Of a stretch of DNA of 64,000 bases, positions 31,110 through 40,571 are shown in pieces (positions within the stretch are counted from its first letter, which is position 1; every line of letters begins with the position of its first letter). The notes beneath the pieces were generated by a model that ran no database searches, was not told the origin of the DNA, and worked only from the letters and a program-made list of their open reading frames with translations. The DNA comes from Acidovorax sp. MR-S7. Its GTDB lineage: Bacteria > Pseudomonadota > Gammaproteobacteria > Burkholderiales > Burkholderiaceae_C. The position numbers and the translations under genes are program-made. The stretch is taken from the NCBI RefSeq assembly GCF_000400995.2, contig NZ_DF238911.1, positions 1-64,000 on the forward strand, given 5' to 3'.

Positions 31110-32135
31110 TCAGCCTGCCAGGGCCAGGATTTCCTCGTACAGCGCACGCGGCACCGCCGCGCCTTCGGCCAGGCTGCGCTGGCGCGCCGCGTAGCGCCGC
31201 TGCGAAGGCAGGCGCGCGCCCTGGCCGGTGATGGCGGCGAACAGCTGCTCGGCGCGCTGCTGGTGCGCGGCGGGGTCGCCGCCGCTGAGGCGGGCGGGGT
31301 CGAAGGCCAGCACCAGTTCGCCATGGCAGGGCGCGGCGCCCGCGCCCTCGTCGAAGGCCAGCGATTCCTGGCTCATCCAGTCCCCGATCAGCGCCCCGGC
31401 CATCAGCTCGACCATGGCCGACAGCGCCGAGCCCTTGTGGCCGCCGAAGGCCAGCATGGCGCCCTGCGCTACGGCGACGGGATCGGTGCTGGGCCGGCCC
31501 TGGGCATCGACGCCGCAGCCATCGGGCAGCGGCGTGCCGGCGCGGCGGTGCAGTTCAAGGTCGCCGCGGGCGATGGCGCTGGTGGCGAAGTCGAAGACGA
31601 ACGGATGCGGCCCCGGGCGCGGCCATCCGAAGGCGATGGGGTTGGTGCCGAACACCGGCTGGCGCCCGCCGGCGGGGGCCACCCAGGCGTGGCTGGGCGT
31701 GAGCGCGAGCGCGGCCAGGCCATGGCCGGTGACGGCTTCGACCTCCGGCCACAGCGCGGAAAAATGGAAGCAGTGGCGGATGACCAGCGCGCCGACGCCC
31801 TGGGTGCGCGCGGCCTCCACCAGCGCGGGCAGGCCGCGTTCGAAGGCCAGCGGAGAAAAGCCGTAGCGTGCATCGACCTGCACCACGGCCCCGCCGGTGG
31901 CCGCGACCACCGGCTCGGCCTGCAGATCCACCTTGCCGGCGCGGATGGTCTGGGCGCAGGTGACGAGGCGGTAGACGCCGTGCGACTGGCAGTCGTCGCG
32001 CTGCCCGGCCACGACGGTGCGGGCCATGGCCTCGGCATGGGGCCGCGACAGGCCCTGGCGCAGCAGCACGCGGCACGCGAGGTCCTGCAGCTCTGCGAGG
32101 GGGATGCGCACGGAATCGGTGGAGGTGGAGGTCAT
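31110..32135 (-). CDS. Ldh family NAD(P)H-dependent oxidoreductase
   Basis: A 341-residue member of the malate/L-lactate dehydrogenase (YlbC/DpkA) family, which has a fold distinct from classical lactate dehydrogenases. Conserved segments include the N-terminal DDCQSHGVYRL with the catalytic His, GTNPIAFGWP, FDFATSAIARG and FGGHKGSALSAMVEL. Substrates in the family include 2-oxo acids, ureidoglycolate and cyclic imino acids such as piperideine-2-carboxylate. The overall pattern resembles the imino acid reductases, but the substrate is not certain. It is followed upstream by the amidotransferase gene on the same strand. Confidence 0.85.
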   Translation of the reverse strand: MTSTSTDSVRIPLAELQDLACRVLLRQGLSRPHAEAMARTVVAGQRDDCQSHGVYRLVTCAQTIRAGKVDLQAEPVVAATGGAVVQVDARYGFSPLAFERGLPALVEAARTQGVGALVIRHCFHFSALWPEVEAVTGHGLAALALTPSHAWVAPAGGRQPVFGTNPIAFGWPRPGPHPFVFDFATSAIARGDLELHRRAGTPLPDGCGVDAQGRPSTDPVAVAQGAMLAFGGHKGSALSAMVELMAGALIGDWMSQESLAFDEGAGAAPCHGELVLAFDPARLSGGDPAAHQQRAEQLFAAITGQGARLPSQRRYAARQRSLAEGAAVPRALYEEILALAG

Positions 32136-32160
32136 GTGGATGGGTGAGGGTGGGGCGGCG

Positions 32161-32928
32161 TCAGACCGCGTGGCACGCGCCGTCCACGAACACGCGCATC
32201 TCTCCCGACTGGAAGGCGGTCCACTGTTCGTTGGACGTGAGCGGTGCCGTGACCACCACGGCCACCTTGTCGGCCGGCGTGGTGTGGCTGGAGAAGTCCA
32301 CGCACAGGTCTTCGTCGCACAGCTGCGCCTGCGCGAAAGGGTGGCGGCGTTCGATGTAGTACAGGTGCGTGGAGGCGTGCGCCCACAGCGCCTGGCCGTT
32401 GGAGAGCAGGAAGTTGAACGTGCCGTGCGGCGCGATGCGCGCGGCCAGCTCGCGCAGCGTGAGCGTCAGCTCGTCGATGCTCGGCATGCCCGCGTGGGAC
32501 TTCGAGAGCTCCTGCATGATCCAGCAGAACACATGCTCGCTGTCCGTGGTGCCCACGGGGTGGAAGTGCGCGTGCAGGCGCGGGCGGAAATCTTTCAGGT
32601 CGCCGTTGTGCGCGAACACCCAGTAGCGGCCCCAGAGTTCGCGCACGAAGGGGTGGCAGTTCTCCAGCGTGACCACGCCTTGCGTGGCCTTGCGGATGTG
32701 GGCGATGACGTTGCGGCTCTTGATGGGGTAGCGGCGGATCAGCTCGGCCACGGGGGAATCCACGGCGCGCTCGTGGTCGACGAAGTGGCGCAGGCCGCGC
32801 CCCTCGAAGAAGGCGATGCCCCAGCCGTCGGTGTGGTCGGCGGTGTTGCCCGCGCGCTGCGCGAACCCGCGGAAGCTGAAGGTCACGTCCGTCGGGGTGT
32901 TGGCATTCATGCCGAGCAACTGGCACAT
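32161..32928 (-). CDS. class II glutamine amidotransferase (YafJ-like)
   Basis: A 255-residue N-terminal-nucleophile amidotransferase. MCQLLGMNANTP exposes the catalytic Cys2 after Met removal. Further motifs are HTDGWGIAFFEG, SRNVIAHIRKATQG and FAHNGDL, all typical of the YafJ/EgtC-like group. These enzymes release ammonia from glutamine or hydrolyse gamma-glutamyl bonds; the physiological substrate is not known for most. It sits between the oxidoreductase and tautomerase genes on the same strand. Confidence 0.88.
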   Translation of the reverse strand: MCQLLGMNANTPTDVTFSFRGFAQRAGNTADHTDGWGIAFFEGRGLRHFVDHERAVDSPVAELIRRYPIKSRNVIAHIRKATQGVVTLENCHPFVRELWGRYWVFAHNGDLKDFRPRLHAHFHPVGTTDSEHVFCWIMQELSKSHAGMPSIDELTLTLRELAARIAPHGTFNFLLSNGQALWAHASTHLYYIERRHPFAQAQLCDEDLCVDFSSHTTPADKVAVVVTAPLTSNEQWTAFQSGEMRVFVDGACHAV

Positions 32929-32947
32929 GGGGCGGCGCCTCGGTTCC

Positions 32948-33136
32948 TTACGTGCGGTCGAGCCAGAGCTTGCCGCCCGTGGCCCAGTTCTCGCGCTTCA
33001 CGTCGGTGATGAGGATGTCCACCGATTCGGGCGAGCCGCCCAGGACTTCGACGCTGACGCGGGTGATCTCTTCGGCCAGCTTGCGCTTCTGTTCGACGGT
33101 GCGGCCTTCCATCATTTCGATGTGGTAGGTGGGCAT
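32948..33136 (-). CDS. 4-oxalocrotonate tautomerase family protein
   Basis: A 62-residue tautomerase. Removal of Met leaves the N-terminal proline (MPTYHIEMMEGRT) that is the catalytic base. EQKRKLAEEITRVSVEVLG and the C-terminal GGKLWLDRT fit the family. Residue 39 in mature numbering is not the usual Arg in the YDIPA context, so the substrate may differ from that of classical 4-OT. Its start is overlapped by the cysteine-rich gene upstream (25 bases). Confidence 0.88.
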   Translation of the reverse strand: MPTYHIEMMEGRTVEQKRKLAEEITRVSVEVLGGSPESVDILITDVKRENWATGGKLWLDRT

Positions 33137-33351
33137 GGGGGCTCCTGTGGATGGGGATCGGGAATCATATCGGCGGCACAGCGCGGGCAGAGGCACGCGC
33201 GGCCGCGCTGATCGGGCGGCACGCGCGCCAGCGCCGCGCGGGAGACCGGCTGCGCCATGCACCAGCATTCCCCGGCGGGCAGCCCCGCCGTGATGGCGCA
33301 GGCGTTGGACTGGCCGCAGAGCGGGCAGCGCGTGGTGTCGATGGCGGTCAT
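33112..33351 (-). CDS. cysteine-rich CWC family small protein
   Basis: A 79-residue protein with Cys pairs CPLCGQSNAC, ECWCM and CLCPRC, the pattern of the CWC small-protein family; it probably binds zinc. The function is unknown. MTAIDTTRCP is taken as start; the frame continues upstream to another possible start whose extension adds three more Cys. Its end overlaps the tautomerase by 25 bases in another frame, so translation of the two is probably coupled. Confidence 0.75.
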   Translation of the reverse strand: MTAIDTTRCPLCGQSNACAITAGLPAGECWCMAQPVSRAALARVPPDQRGRACLCPRCAADMIPDPHPQEPPCPPTTSK

Positions 33352-33371
33352 GTGCCCAGTGTAGGAAACAC

Positions 33372-33393
33372 AACGGCGCCCGCAGGCGCCGTT
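33372..33393 (-). terminator. hairpin downstream of glcB
   Basis: AACGGCGCC / GGCGCCGTT is a perfect 9-base stem with a CGCA loop. On the minus strand it is followed by GTGTTTCC, a weak T-tract. It lies about 50 bases beyond the glcB stop, after a dispersed repeat copy, and before the CWC gene start. Confidence 0.55.
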
Positions 33394-33400
33394 ATGAGTC

Positions 33401-33447
33401 AAATCGGCCTCCAGCGCTTGTGTATCAAGCGCAGGCAGCTATCAAAT
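33401..33447 (-). repeat. dispersed palindromic repeat, copy 6, containing the glcB stop codon
   Basis: A reverse-orientation copy: AATCGGCCTCCAGCGCTTG, spacer TGTAT, CAAGCGCAGGCAGCTATCAA. The glcB stop (complement of TCA at 33442-33444) is the family's conserved ATCAA end. Confidence 0.9.
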
Positions 33448-35640
33448 TTGACCAGCCTTGACCTTCAGGCGCCAGGCGTGCAGCAGCGGCTCGGTGTAGC
33501 CGCTGGGCTGCTCCACGCCCTTGAACACCAGCTCGCACGCGGCCTGGTACGCGGCGGATTCGCTGAAGCGCCCGGCCATCTTCTGGTAGAGCGCGTCGCC
33601 CGCGTTCTGCTGGTCCACCTTGGCGGCCATGCGCTCGAAGGTCTCGCGCACCTGGGCTTCGGTCACCACGCCGTGCAGCAGCCAGTTGGCCACGTGCTGG
33701 GCGGAGATGCGCAGCGTGGCGCGGTCTTCCATCAGGCCCACGTCGTGGATGTCGGGCACCTTGGAGCAGCCCACGCCCTGGTCCACCCAGCGCACCACGT
33801 AGCCCAGGATGCCCTGGATGTTGTTGTCCAGCTCCTGCTGCTTCTCGGCGTCGCTCCAGCTCGGGTTGGCACTCACGGGCACGGTGAGCAGGCCGGTCAG
33901 CAGGTTGTCGCGCTCGGCGTCGGCGTCGGTCTTTTCCAGCTCGGCCTGGATGTCGCTCACCTTCACCTGGTGGTAGTGCAGCGCGTGCAGCGTCGCGCCC
34001 GTGGGGCTGGGCACCCAGGCAGTGTTGGCGCCGGCCTTGGGATGGGCGATCTTCTGCTCCAGCATGGCCTTCATCAGGTCGGGCATGGCCCACATGCCCT
34101 TGCCGATCTGCGCCTTGCCGCGCAGGCCCATCGACAGGCCCACCAGCACGTTGTTCTTCTCGTACGCCTGGATCCAGGCGCTGGTCTTCATGTCGCCCTT
34201 GCGGATCATCGGGCCGGCCTGCATGGCGGTGTGCATCTCGTCGCCCGTGCGGTCGAGGAAGCCGGTGTTGATGAACGCCACGCGCGCCGGGGCGGCGGCG
34301 ATGCAGGCCTTGAGGTTGACCGAGGTGCGGCGCTCCTCGTCCATGATGCCCAGCTTCACGGTGTTGGCGCTCAATCCCAGCACCTGCTCCACGCGGCTGA
34401 ACAGCTCGTTGGCGAAGGCGACTTCGGCCGGGCCGTGCATCTTGGGCTTGACGATGTAGACGCTGCCGGTGCGGCTGTTCTTGATGCCGCCCGCGCCATT
34501 GCCCTTCAGGTCGTGGACGGCGATGGCGGTGGTGACCACGGCGTCCAGGATGCCCTCGGGGATTTCCTTGCCTTCCGCGCCCCAGAGGATCGCGGGGTTG
34601 GTCATCAGGTGGCCCACGTTGCGCACGAACATCAGCGAGCGGCCGTGCAGCTTCACGGGCTTGCCGTCGGCGCCCGTGTATTCGCGGTCGGCGTTCAGGC
34701 CGCGCGTGACGGTCTTGCCGCCCTTGTCGAACGACTCGGTCAGCGTGCCCTTGAGGATGCCCAGCCAGTTGCCGTAGCCCAGCACCTTGTCCTCGGCATC
34801 GACGGCGGCCACGGAGTCCTCCAGGTCGAGGATGGTGGACAGGGCCGCTTCCACCACTACGTCGGCCACGCCCGCCGCGTCGGTCTTGCCGATGGGCGTG
34901 TTCTTGTCGATGCGGATGTCGATGTGCAGGCCGTTGTGCACCAGCAGCACGGAGGAGGGCGCGGCGGCGTCGCCCTGGTAGCCCACGAACTGCGCGGCGT
35001 CTTTCAGGCCGGTGGCGGAGCCGTCCTTGAGCGCGACGGCCAGCTTGCCGCCCTCCACCTTGTAGCCTGTGGCGTCCTTGTGCGAGCCGCTGGCGAGCGG
35101 TGCGGCCTGGTCGAGGAAGTCGCGCGCGAACGCGATCACCTTGTCGCCGCGCACCGGGTTGTAGCCCTTGCCCTTCTCCGCGCCGCCTTCCTCGCCGATC
35201 ACGTCGGTGCCGTAGAGCGCGTCATACAGCGAGCCCCAGCGCGCGTTGGCGGCGTTCAGCGCATAGCGCGCGTTCAGGATCGGCACCACCAGCTGCGGGC
35301 CGGCCTGGATCGCCAGCTCGGCATCCACGTTGGCCGTGGTGGCCTGTGCGCCCTTGGGCGGCTCCACCAGGTAGCCGATGCGCGTGAGGAAGTTGCGGTA
35401 GCCCGCCATGTCCTTGATCGGGCCGGGGTTGGCCTGGTGCCAGGTGTCCAGTTCCTTCTGCAGCCGGTCGCGCTCGGCCAGCAGGGCGGCGTTCTTGGGC
35501 GCGAGGTCGGCCACGATGGCGTCGAAGCCCTTCCAGAACGCGGCGCTGTCCACGCCGGTGCCGGGCAGCACCTGCTCGTTGATGAAAGTGTGCAGTTCGT
35601 TGGCCACCTGCAGGCCGTGGACTTGGGTACGTGCGGTCAT
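33442..35640 (-). CDS. glcB: malate synthase G
   Basis: A 732-residue malate synthase of the G type, which condenses glyoxylate with acetyl-CoA to malate in the glyoxylate bypass or glycolate use. Family length is about 720-730. Recognisable segments are [20 protein letters not shown] near the N-terminus, [18 protein letters not shown] [18 protein letters not shown] with catalytic acids, and C-terminal [20 protein letters not shown]. No isocitrate lyase is in the window. The start [10 protein letters not shown] is chosen; a longer frame upstream runs through the promoter and the repeat. It is divergent from the LysR gene. Confidence 0.96.
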   Translation of the reverse strand: MTARTQVHGLQVANELHTFINEQVLPGTGVDSAAFWKGFDAIVADLAPKNAALLAERDRLQKELDTWHQANPGPIKDMAGYRNFLTRIGYLVEPPKGAQATTANVDAELAIQAGPQLVVPILNARYALNAANARWGSLYDALYGTDVIGEEGGAEKGKGYNPVRGDKVIAFARDFLDQAAPLASGSHKDATGYKVEGGKLAVALKDGSATGLKDAAQFVGYQGDAAAPSSVLLVHNGLHIDIRIDKNTPIGKTDAAGVADVVVEAALSTILDLEDSVAAVDAEDKVLGYGNWLGILKGTLTESFDKGGKTVTRGLNADREYTGADGKPVKLHGRSLMFVRNVGHLMTNPAILWGAEGKEIPEGILDAVVTTAIAVHDLKGNGAGGIKNSRTGSVYIVKPKMHGPAEVAFANELFSRVEQVLGLSANTVKLGIMDEERRTSVNLKACIAAAPARVAFINTGFLDRTGDEMHTAMQAGPMIRKGDMKTSAWIQAYEKNNVLVGLSMGLRGKAQIGKGMWAMPDLMKAMLEQKIAHPKAGANTAWVPSPTGATLHALHYHQVKVSDIQAELEKTDADAERDNLLTGLLTVPVSANPSWSDAEKQQELDNNIQGILGYVVRWVDQGVGCSKVPDIHDVGLMEDRATLRISAQHVANWLLHGVVTEAQVRETFERMAAKVDQQNAGDALYQKMAGRFSESAAYQAACELVFKGVEQPSGYTEPLLHAWRLKVKAGQI

Positions 35641-35809
35641 GGGAAAACCCCCTAGCGGTGAATTGACAAAGCCGTGGCCCGGGCAGCGGGCCTTGAGGGC
35701 CACTGTATTAGAAATATTTCCATTAATAAATTGCGCGAATATCTCTAAACCAATGACTTTTTTGCAAAGATTGGCGACACTGCGGTCTTCGCTCCAGGAT
35801 ATTGCAAAA

Positions 35810-35859
35810 TTGATAGCTGCCAGCGCTTGATGGGCAAGCGCTGGAGGCCGATTCGGCTT
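35810..35859 (+). repeat. dispersed palindromic repeat, copy 7
   Basis: A full copy: TTGATAGCTGCCAGCGCTTG, spacer ATGGG, CAAGCGCTGGAGGCCGATTC, then GGCTT. It lies in the glcB-LysR divergent region, ending 11 bases before the LysR ATG. Its first 37 bases are identical to the reverse complement of copy 11. Confidence 0.93.
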
Positions 35860-35870
35860 GAAACGCACCC

Positions 35871-36809
35871 ATGGACAAACTCAAAGCCTTCGAGTCCTTC
35901 GTCTCCGTGGCCACCAAGGGCAGCCTGACCGCTGCCGCCAAGGCCGAAGGTGTGGCGCCCGCCATCATGGGCCGGCGGCTGGATGCGCTGGAGGAGCACC
36001 TGGGCGTGAAGCTGCTCGTGCGCACCACGCGGCGCATCAGCCTCACGCACGAGGGCAGTGCCTTCCTGGAGGATTGCCAGCGCCTGCTGGCCGACGTGGC
36101 GAACGCCGAGGCCAGCGTCTCCGCCGGCGGCGTGAAGGCCACGGGGCACCTGCGCATCACCGCGCCTGCGGGCTTCGGGCGGCGCCACGTCGCGCCGCTG
36201 GTGCCGCGCTTTCGCGACCTGCACCCGGACGTGACCATCTCGCTCAACCTGAGCGACCGCGTGGTGGACATGGCTGGCGAGGGCTACGACTGCGCCGTGC
36301 GTGTGGGTGACCTGCCCGACTCCTCGCTGGTCAGCGTGCGCATGGCCGACAACCGGCGCCTGTGCGTCGCCACGCCGCAGTACCTGGAGCGCCGGGGCAC
36401 GCCCCTGCACCCGGGCGAGCTGAGCCAGCACGACTGCCTCACCCTCTCCAGCGACGCCTCGCAGACGCGCGGCTGGGCCTTTCGCGTGCCCGTCGCGGGC
36501 GGCGGCGGCGCCTGCGAGGTCTTGCATTTCAAGCCCGGCGGGCCGCTGGACTGCTCGGACGGCCAGGTGCTGCACGATTGGTGCATGGGCGGCTGGGGCA
36601 TCGCCTGGCGCAGCACCTGGGAGGTGGAGACCGAGGTCGCGGCCGGCCGGCTCGTGGCCGTGCTCGAAGACTTCGCCGCGCCGCCCAACGGCATCTACGT
36701 GGTCTTCCCGCAGCGCAAGCACCTGCCGCTGCGCGTGCGGCTGTGGATCGAATACCTGCGGCACCATTACGCGCAGCCGGAGTTCTGGGCGCGGCCGGCG
36801 GACCATTGA
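35871..36809 (+). CDS. LysR family transcriptional regulator
   Basis: A 312-residue LysR protein. The N-terminal winged helix has [42 protein letters not shown] and [12 protein letters not shown]. The C-terminal periplasmic-binding-like effector domain runs from about residue 90. It is divergent from glcB with 230 bases between the starts, the common arrangement of a LysR regulator and its target, so it may control malate synthase. An AT-rich stretch at 35705-35760 is where binding sites would be expected. Confidence 0.92.
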   Translation: MDKLKAFESFVSVATKGSLTAAAKAEGVAPAIMGRRLDALEEHLGVKLLVRTTRRISLTHEGSAFLEDCQRLLADVANAEASVSAGGVKATGHLRITAPAGFGRRHVAPLVPRFRDLHPDVTISLNLSDRVVDMAGEGYDCAVRVGDLPDSSLVSVRMADNRRLCVATPQYLERRGTPLHPGELSQHDCLTLSSDASQTRGWAFRVPVAGGGGACEVLHFKPGGPLDCSDGQVLHDWCMGGWGIAWRSTWEVETEVAAGRLVAVLEDFAAPPNGIYVVFPQRKHLPLRVRLWIEYLRHHYAQPEFWARPADH

Positions 36810-36831
36810 AGAAAGACAGAGAAGGGAACCC

Positions 36832-37374
36832 ATGCACATCCCAACGCTTGCCCGATGGATGGCTTCTGCCGTTTTCGCGCTGGTGGCAGGCTGCGCGCAG
36901 CAGCCGGGCCAGCCGCAGCCACCTGCCGAGACGGACGCGGGCATCGTCAGCGTGACCTATGCCGACCCCTCCCGCTTCACGGACGCGCTCGCACACGCGC
37001 GGCCGGAAACCAACGTGCAGCGGCGCGAGTGGATCACCCTGCTGTGCGAGCACCTCGCGGAGCGGGCCGCACCGTTGATGGCCCCGGGCGAGCGGCTCGA
37101 AGTCCAGATCCTGGATGTGCGGCGTGCGGGGTATTTCGATGCCAAGCCGCAAGCGGGGTCGACGCCCGTGCGTATCGTCAGCGAAGGCTCTCCGCCGCGC
37201 ATCGAGCTGGAATTCAAGCGTGTCGGGAGCGATGGCGAGATCATCCAAATAGGCCGGCGGACATTGGACCAGGCCGGCTTCATGCAGCATGCGCAACGCT
37301 ACCCCGGCGACTCGCTGCGCTACGAACGGGCGCTGCTCGACGGCTGGGTCGCCCAGGAATTCGGCACCCGCTGA
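36832..37374 (+). CDS. DUF3016-like lipoprotein, first of a tandem pair
   Basis: A 180-residue protein with signal peptide and lipobox VAGCAQQ near residue 24. Mature part: GIVSVTYADPSRFTDA, LEVQILDVRRAGYF and a C-terminal DGWVAQEF, which fit the DUF3016 pattern as I recall it. Its function is unknown; it is likely anchored in the periplasm. The next gene encodes a related protein with the same block order, so the pair arose by duplication. It starts 22 bases after the LysR gene with an AGGGAA motif. Confidence 0.75.
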   Translation: MHIPTLARWMASAVFALVAGCAQQPGQPQPPAETDAGIVSVTYADPSRFTDALAHARPETNVQRREWITLLCEHLAERAAPLMAPGERLEVQILDVRRAGYFDAKPQAGSTPVRIVSEGSPPRIELEFKRVGSDGEIIQIGRRTLDQAGFMQHAQRYPGDSLRYERALLDGWVAQEFGTR

Positions 37375-37432
37375 CATCCGCGCCAGCGCAACTGCACGAC
37401 CATCTCCCTTTTTGGAAAAGAAAGGCTTCTTC

Positions 37433-38011
37433 ATGCACAGCACCGCCGCGCCATCGCCCACGGCCACCATCACCAGGGGCACGGGCCGCTGCCTGCTGGC
37501 CGCCGCGGCCGTGGCGCTTGCCGCGGGCTGCGCCCAGCAGGCGCGCCAGCAGCCCGGGCCGCCGCCTGCGGGCATCGTCAGCGTCGTCCATGGCGATCCG
37601 GCCGGGTTCGGCGAGGCCCGCAACGCGCCGCCCGAAAGCGCCAAGGCCCGCCGTGCCTGGCTGGATGCGCTGTGCCTGCATCTGTCCGAACGGGCCGCCG
37701 CCGCGCTGCCCCGGGGGCAGCGCCTGGAGGTCAACATCACCGACGTGCAGCGCGCCGGCGGCTTCGAGCCCTGGCGCGGCCCGCAGGCGGCCAACGTGCG
37801 CATCGTGCGCGACATCTATCCGCCGCGCATCGACCTCTCGTTCAAGCTGCTGGACGAGGGCGGCGCCGTGCTGCGCCAGGGCAGCCGCCAGCTGCGCGAC
37901 AGCGCCTTCCTGATGCGACCCGACATGTATCCCAACGACCCGCTGCGCCACGAGAAGGTGCTGCTGGACGACTGGGTGCGCAAGGAGTTCGGCGGCGCTG
38001 GCGCGCGGTAG
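37433..38011 (+). CDS. DUF3016-like lipoprotein, second of a tandem pair
   Basis: A 192-residue paralogue of the preceding gene. Shared blocks are lipobox AAGCAQQ, GIVSVVHGDPAGFGEA, RLEVNITDVQRAGGFEP, PPRIDLSFKL and LLDDWVRKEF. ATG 37433 has AAAGG nine bases upstream and a normal signal sequence; the frame is open further upstream inside the first gene but that is a shadow. It converges on the TonB receptor, with nine bases between stops. Confidence 0.75.
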   Translation: MHSTAAPSPTATITRGTGRCLLAAAAVALAAGCAQQARQQPGPPPAGIVSVVHGDPAGFGEARNAPPESAKARRAWLDALCLHLSERAAAALPRGQRLEVNITDVQRAGGFEPWRGPQAANVRIVRDIYPPRIDLSFKLLDEGGAVLRQGSRQLRDSAFLMRPDMYPNDPLRHEKVLLDDWVRKEFGGAGAR

Positions 38012-38020
38012 GCGCGCCCG

Positions 38021-40387
38021 CTACCAGCGGTAGCGCGCGGTCAGCGTGAAGTTGCGCTCGTCCCCGTAGTAGCAGACGCTGGAGCAGGCGGCGACATAGG
38101 TCTTGTCCGCCAGGTTCTTGAGGTTCAGGGCGAACTGCCACCGGTCCCACTGGTAGCGCACGGCGGCGTCGTAGACGGTGAAGGACGGCACGGCCATGCG
38201 GCTCACCTCCTGCTCGCGCACGCGCCGCACGCCCAGGCCCAGGCTGAGGCCGGGAGCGGCCGGCAGCTGGTAGTCCACCCAGAGCGATGCCGTGGTGCGC
38301 GGTACCGAGGCGGGGCGGGCGCCCACGTCGCCCGCGTTGCTGGCGGTGATCTTGGCATCGGTCACGGCCAGCGCGGTGACGAGGCTCCAGTGCCGGCCGA
38401 TTTCGGCGCGGCCTTCGACCTCCACGCCGCGCGAGCGCACCTCGCCCGTCTGCACCAGATACCCCGCGTGGTCGGGATCGCTGGTCAGCACGTTGCGCTG
38501 CTTGATCTCGTAGGCGGCGACCGTGACCGATGCGTCCATGCCCTGCGGCTCGTACTTCACGCCGATCTCATGCTGCGTTCCGGTCGTGGGCCGGAGCCGG
38601 TTGAGGTGGAAGTCCGTGCCCGCCGTCGGCTGGAAAGAGCGGCTGTAGCTGTAGTAGGGCGCGATGCCGCTGTCCGCCAGGTACATCAGGCCCAGCCGCG
38701 GCGTGAAGGCGTGGGCCTTGTCGGCCGGCGTGCCTGCGCCTTCGTCGTAGCGGGTGGCGTCGTAGCGGCCGCCGATCACGGCGATCCAGCGCCCGTCGAA
38801 CTTGATGTGGTCCTGCGCGTACAAGCCCAGCTGCCGGGAGCGGTCTTCGCCGCTGCGGGCGGCGCCCGAGATGGGCGCGCCATAGACCGGCGAGAACAGG
38901 TCGAGCGGCGACACGGTGCCGAAACGCTGGGTGCGCTCGAAGTGGCTCTGCCTCCAGTCCAGCCCGAACAGGAGGGTGTGCTCGAAACGGCCGTGCCGCA
39001 CCGTGCCGTGCAACTGGTTGTCGAGGCTGGCGCCCTTGTCGCCGTCGGTGCGCAAGACGGCGTAGCGCTGGGCCAGCCGGGGCGTCGCCGCGGCGACGCG
39101 GGGGTACACCGCGACGTAGTCCGAGTCGATGTCGTAGTCGTAGGCCAGCAGGTTCTGGCGGAATTTCCAGGCGCCGTTGAAGGCGTGCTCCAGCTGGTAG
39201 CCCAGGCGGGTGCCCTGGCTGTCGTGCCGGTTGGTGCCCGGCTCTCCGACGAACAGGTGGCGCGAAATCCTGCCGGCGGGGTTCGGCAGCAGGGTGCCGT
39301 TCAGGGGCTTGCCCGGATCGAACGCGGCATGGGCCGTGTCGTATGCGCCCAGCAGGGTCAGCAGCGTGGCGTCGGTCAGTTGCCAGTCCAGCGCAGCGGA
39401 CAGCGACGTCCTGTCGTTGGGGTTCTGCCGGATCATGCTCTCGCTGTCGCGCTGCAGGCCCGTCAGGCGGTAGCGGATGCGGCCGTCCTCCGTCACGGGA
39501 CCGCCGAGGCCCACGGCGACCTGCTTGCGGCTCCAGCTGCCGGCCTGGACTTCCACCTCCCGCAGGGGCGCGGCCGTCGGGCGCTTGCTCACCAGGTTGA
39601 TGATGCCGCCGGGCGTGCCCTGGCCGTACATGATCGAGGCCGGGCCCTTGAGCAGCTCGATGCGCTCGAAGTGGTACGGCTCCAGGGAGCCGCTGAGGGA
39701 GTTGGCGGGGAACTTGCTGCCGTCGAGGTACAGCGCCTCGGTGCCCGTCGTGTTGAAGCCGCGCACGGAGATCCGCGTGCCCGCGCTCCGCGTTCCGCCG
39801 CCCTCGAACTTGGAGACGCCGGCCGTGTATTCCAGCGCCTGGTCCAGGGAGTCCGCCGCCTGGGCCTGCATCTGCTCGCGCGGCACCACGCTGACCGACT
39901 GCGCAGTTTCGAACAGCCGCGTGTCGGTCTTGGTGGCCGTGGCGCTGCGCGTGGCGACGAAGCCGCCCACGGGGCCGTACGCCGTCTCATGGATCGCTGC
40001 GCCCGTGACCGTCACCGTGGGCAGCGCGGCCGCAGTGGATACCTGCGCGCTGGCGGTGCCTGCCGTGGCGGCTGCAGCACGCCGCAGCGCCCAGTTGCCG
40101 TTGTCCGTGCGCACCAGCTCCAGCCCGCTGCCTGCCAGCGCGGCGCGGGCGGCCTGCTCGGCCGTGTAGCGGCCCTGCACGGCCGGGGCGGTGCGGCCGC
40201 GCACCAAGGCGGCGTCGATGCTGATCTGCCGGCCGCTGTCGGCGGCGATGCGGGCGAGCGTGCTGCCCAGCGGCTGGGCGGGCAGGTCGTAGCTGCGGGG
40301 CGCTTGCGCATGCGCGGCGATGGCGCAGGCGAGCAGGGCGGCCGCGGCCAGGGCGCGCGGCGGGCAAAGGGGTGGCGTGGAAGGCAT
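38021..40387 (-). CDS. TonB-dependent siderophore receptor with STN signalling domain
   Basis: A 788-residue outer membrane receptor. After a signal peptide (about 1-28) comes an STN domain (about 30-105, YDLPAQPLGSTLARIAADSG). A plug follows (QSVSVVPREQMQAQAADSLDQAL, VRGFNTTGTEALYLDG, IELLKGPASIMYGQG), then a 22-strand barrel ending in RYRW with a terminal aromatic. The STN domain marks it as a transducer that signals to FecR. Upstream on the same strand are the FecR and ECF sigma genes, so this is a FecIRA-type system, probably for a ferric siderophore. Confidence 0.94.
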   Translation of the reverse strand: MPSTPPLCPPRALAAAALLACAIAAHAQAPRSYDLPAQPLGSTLARIAADSGRQISIDAALVRGRTAPAVQGRYTAEQAARAALAGSGLELVRTDNGNWALRRAAAATAGTASAQVSTAAALPTVTVTGAAIHETAYGPVGGFVATRSATATKTDTRLFETAQSVSVVPREQMQAQAADSLDQALEYTAGVSKFEGGGTRSAGTRISVRGFNTTGTEALYLDGSKFPANSLSGSLEPYHFERIELLKGPASIMYGQGTPGGIINLVSKRPTAAPLREVEVQAGSWSRKQVAVGLGGPVTEDGRIRYRLTGLQRDSESMIRQNPNDRTSLSAALDWQLTDATLLTLLGAYDTAHAAFDPGKPLNGTLLPNPAGRISRHLFVGEPGTNRHDSQGTRLGYQLEHAFNGAWKFRQNLLAYDYDIDSDYVAVYPRVAAATPRLAQRYAVLRTDGDKGASLDNQLHGTVRHGRFEHTLLFGLDWRQSHFERTQRFGTVSPLDLFSPVYGAPISGAARSGEDRSRQLGLYAQDHIKFDGRWIAVIGGRYDATRYDEGAGTPADKAHAFTPRLGLMYLADSGIAPYYSYSRSFQPTAGTDFHLNRLRPTTGTQHEIGVKYEPQGMDASVTVAAYEIKQRNVLTSDPDHAGYLVQTGEVRSRGVEVEGRAEIGRHWSLVTALAVTDAKITASNAGDVGARPASVPRTTASLWVDYQLPAAPGLSLGLGVRRVREQEVSRMAVPSFTVYDAAVRYQWDRWQFALNLKNLADKTYVAACSSVCYYGDERNFTLTARYRW

Positions 40388-40506
40388 GGCAGTCCTCGGA
40401 AGGCGGGTGCGTGACGAAGGGGTTCCGAGGCTTGTCGCGCGAGCGCGCAAAAGTGTTCATCTTTTTGCGCGCCTGCGGTGGCGGCGTTGCATGAGAGCTA
40501 TGTTAT

Positions 40507-40554
40507 GTATAGCTGCTCGCGCTTGCTGGTAAAGCGCTGGAGGCCATTTTGGCT
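40507..40554 (+). repeat. dispersed palindromic repeat, copy 8
   Basis: TATAGCTGCTCGCGCTTG, spacer CTGGT, AAAGCGCTGGAGGCC, ATTTTGGC. It lies between the fecR-like stop (40572) and the receptor start, so it would be in the leader of the receptor message. Confidence 0.88.
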
Positions 40555-40571
40555 ATGAGTCTGCGGCGTGC

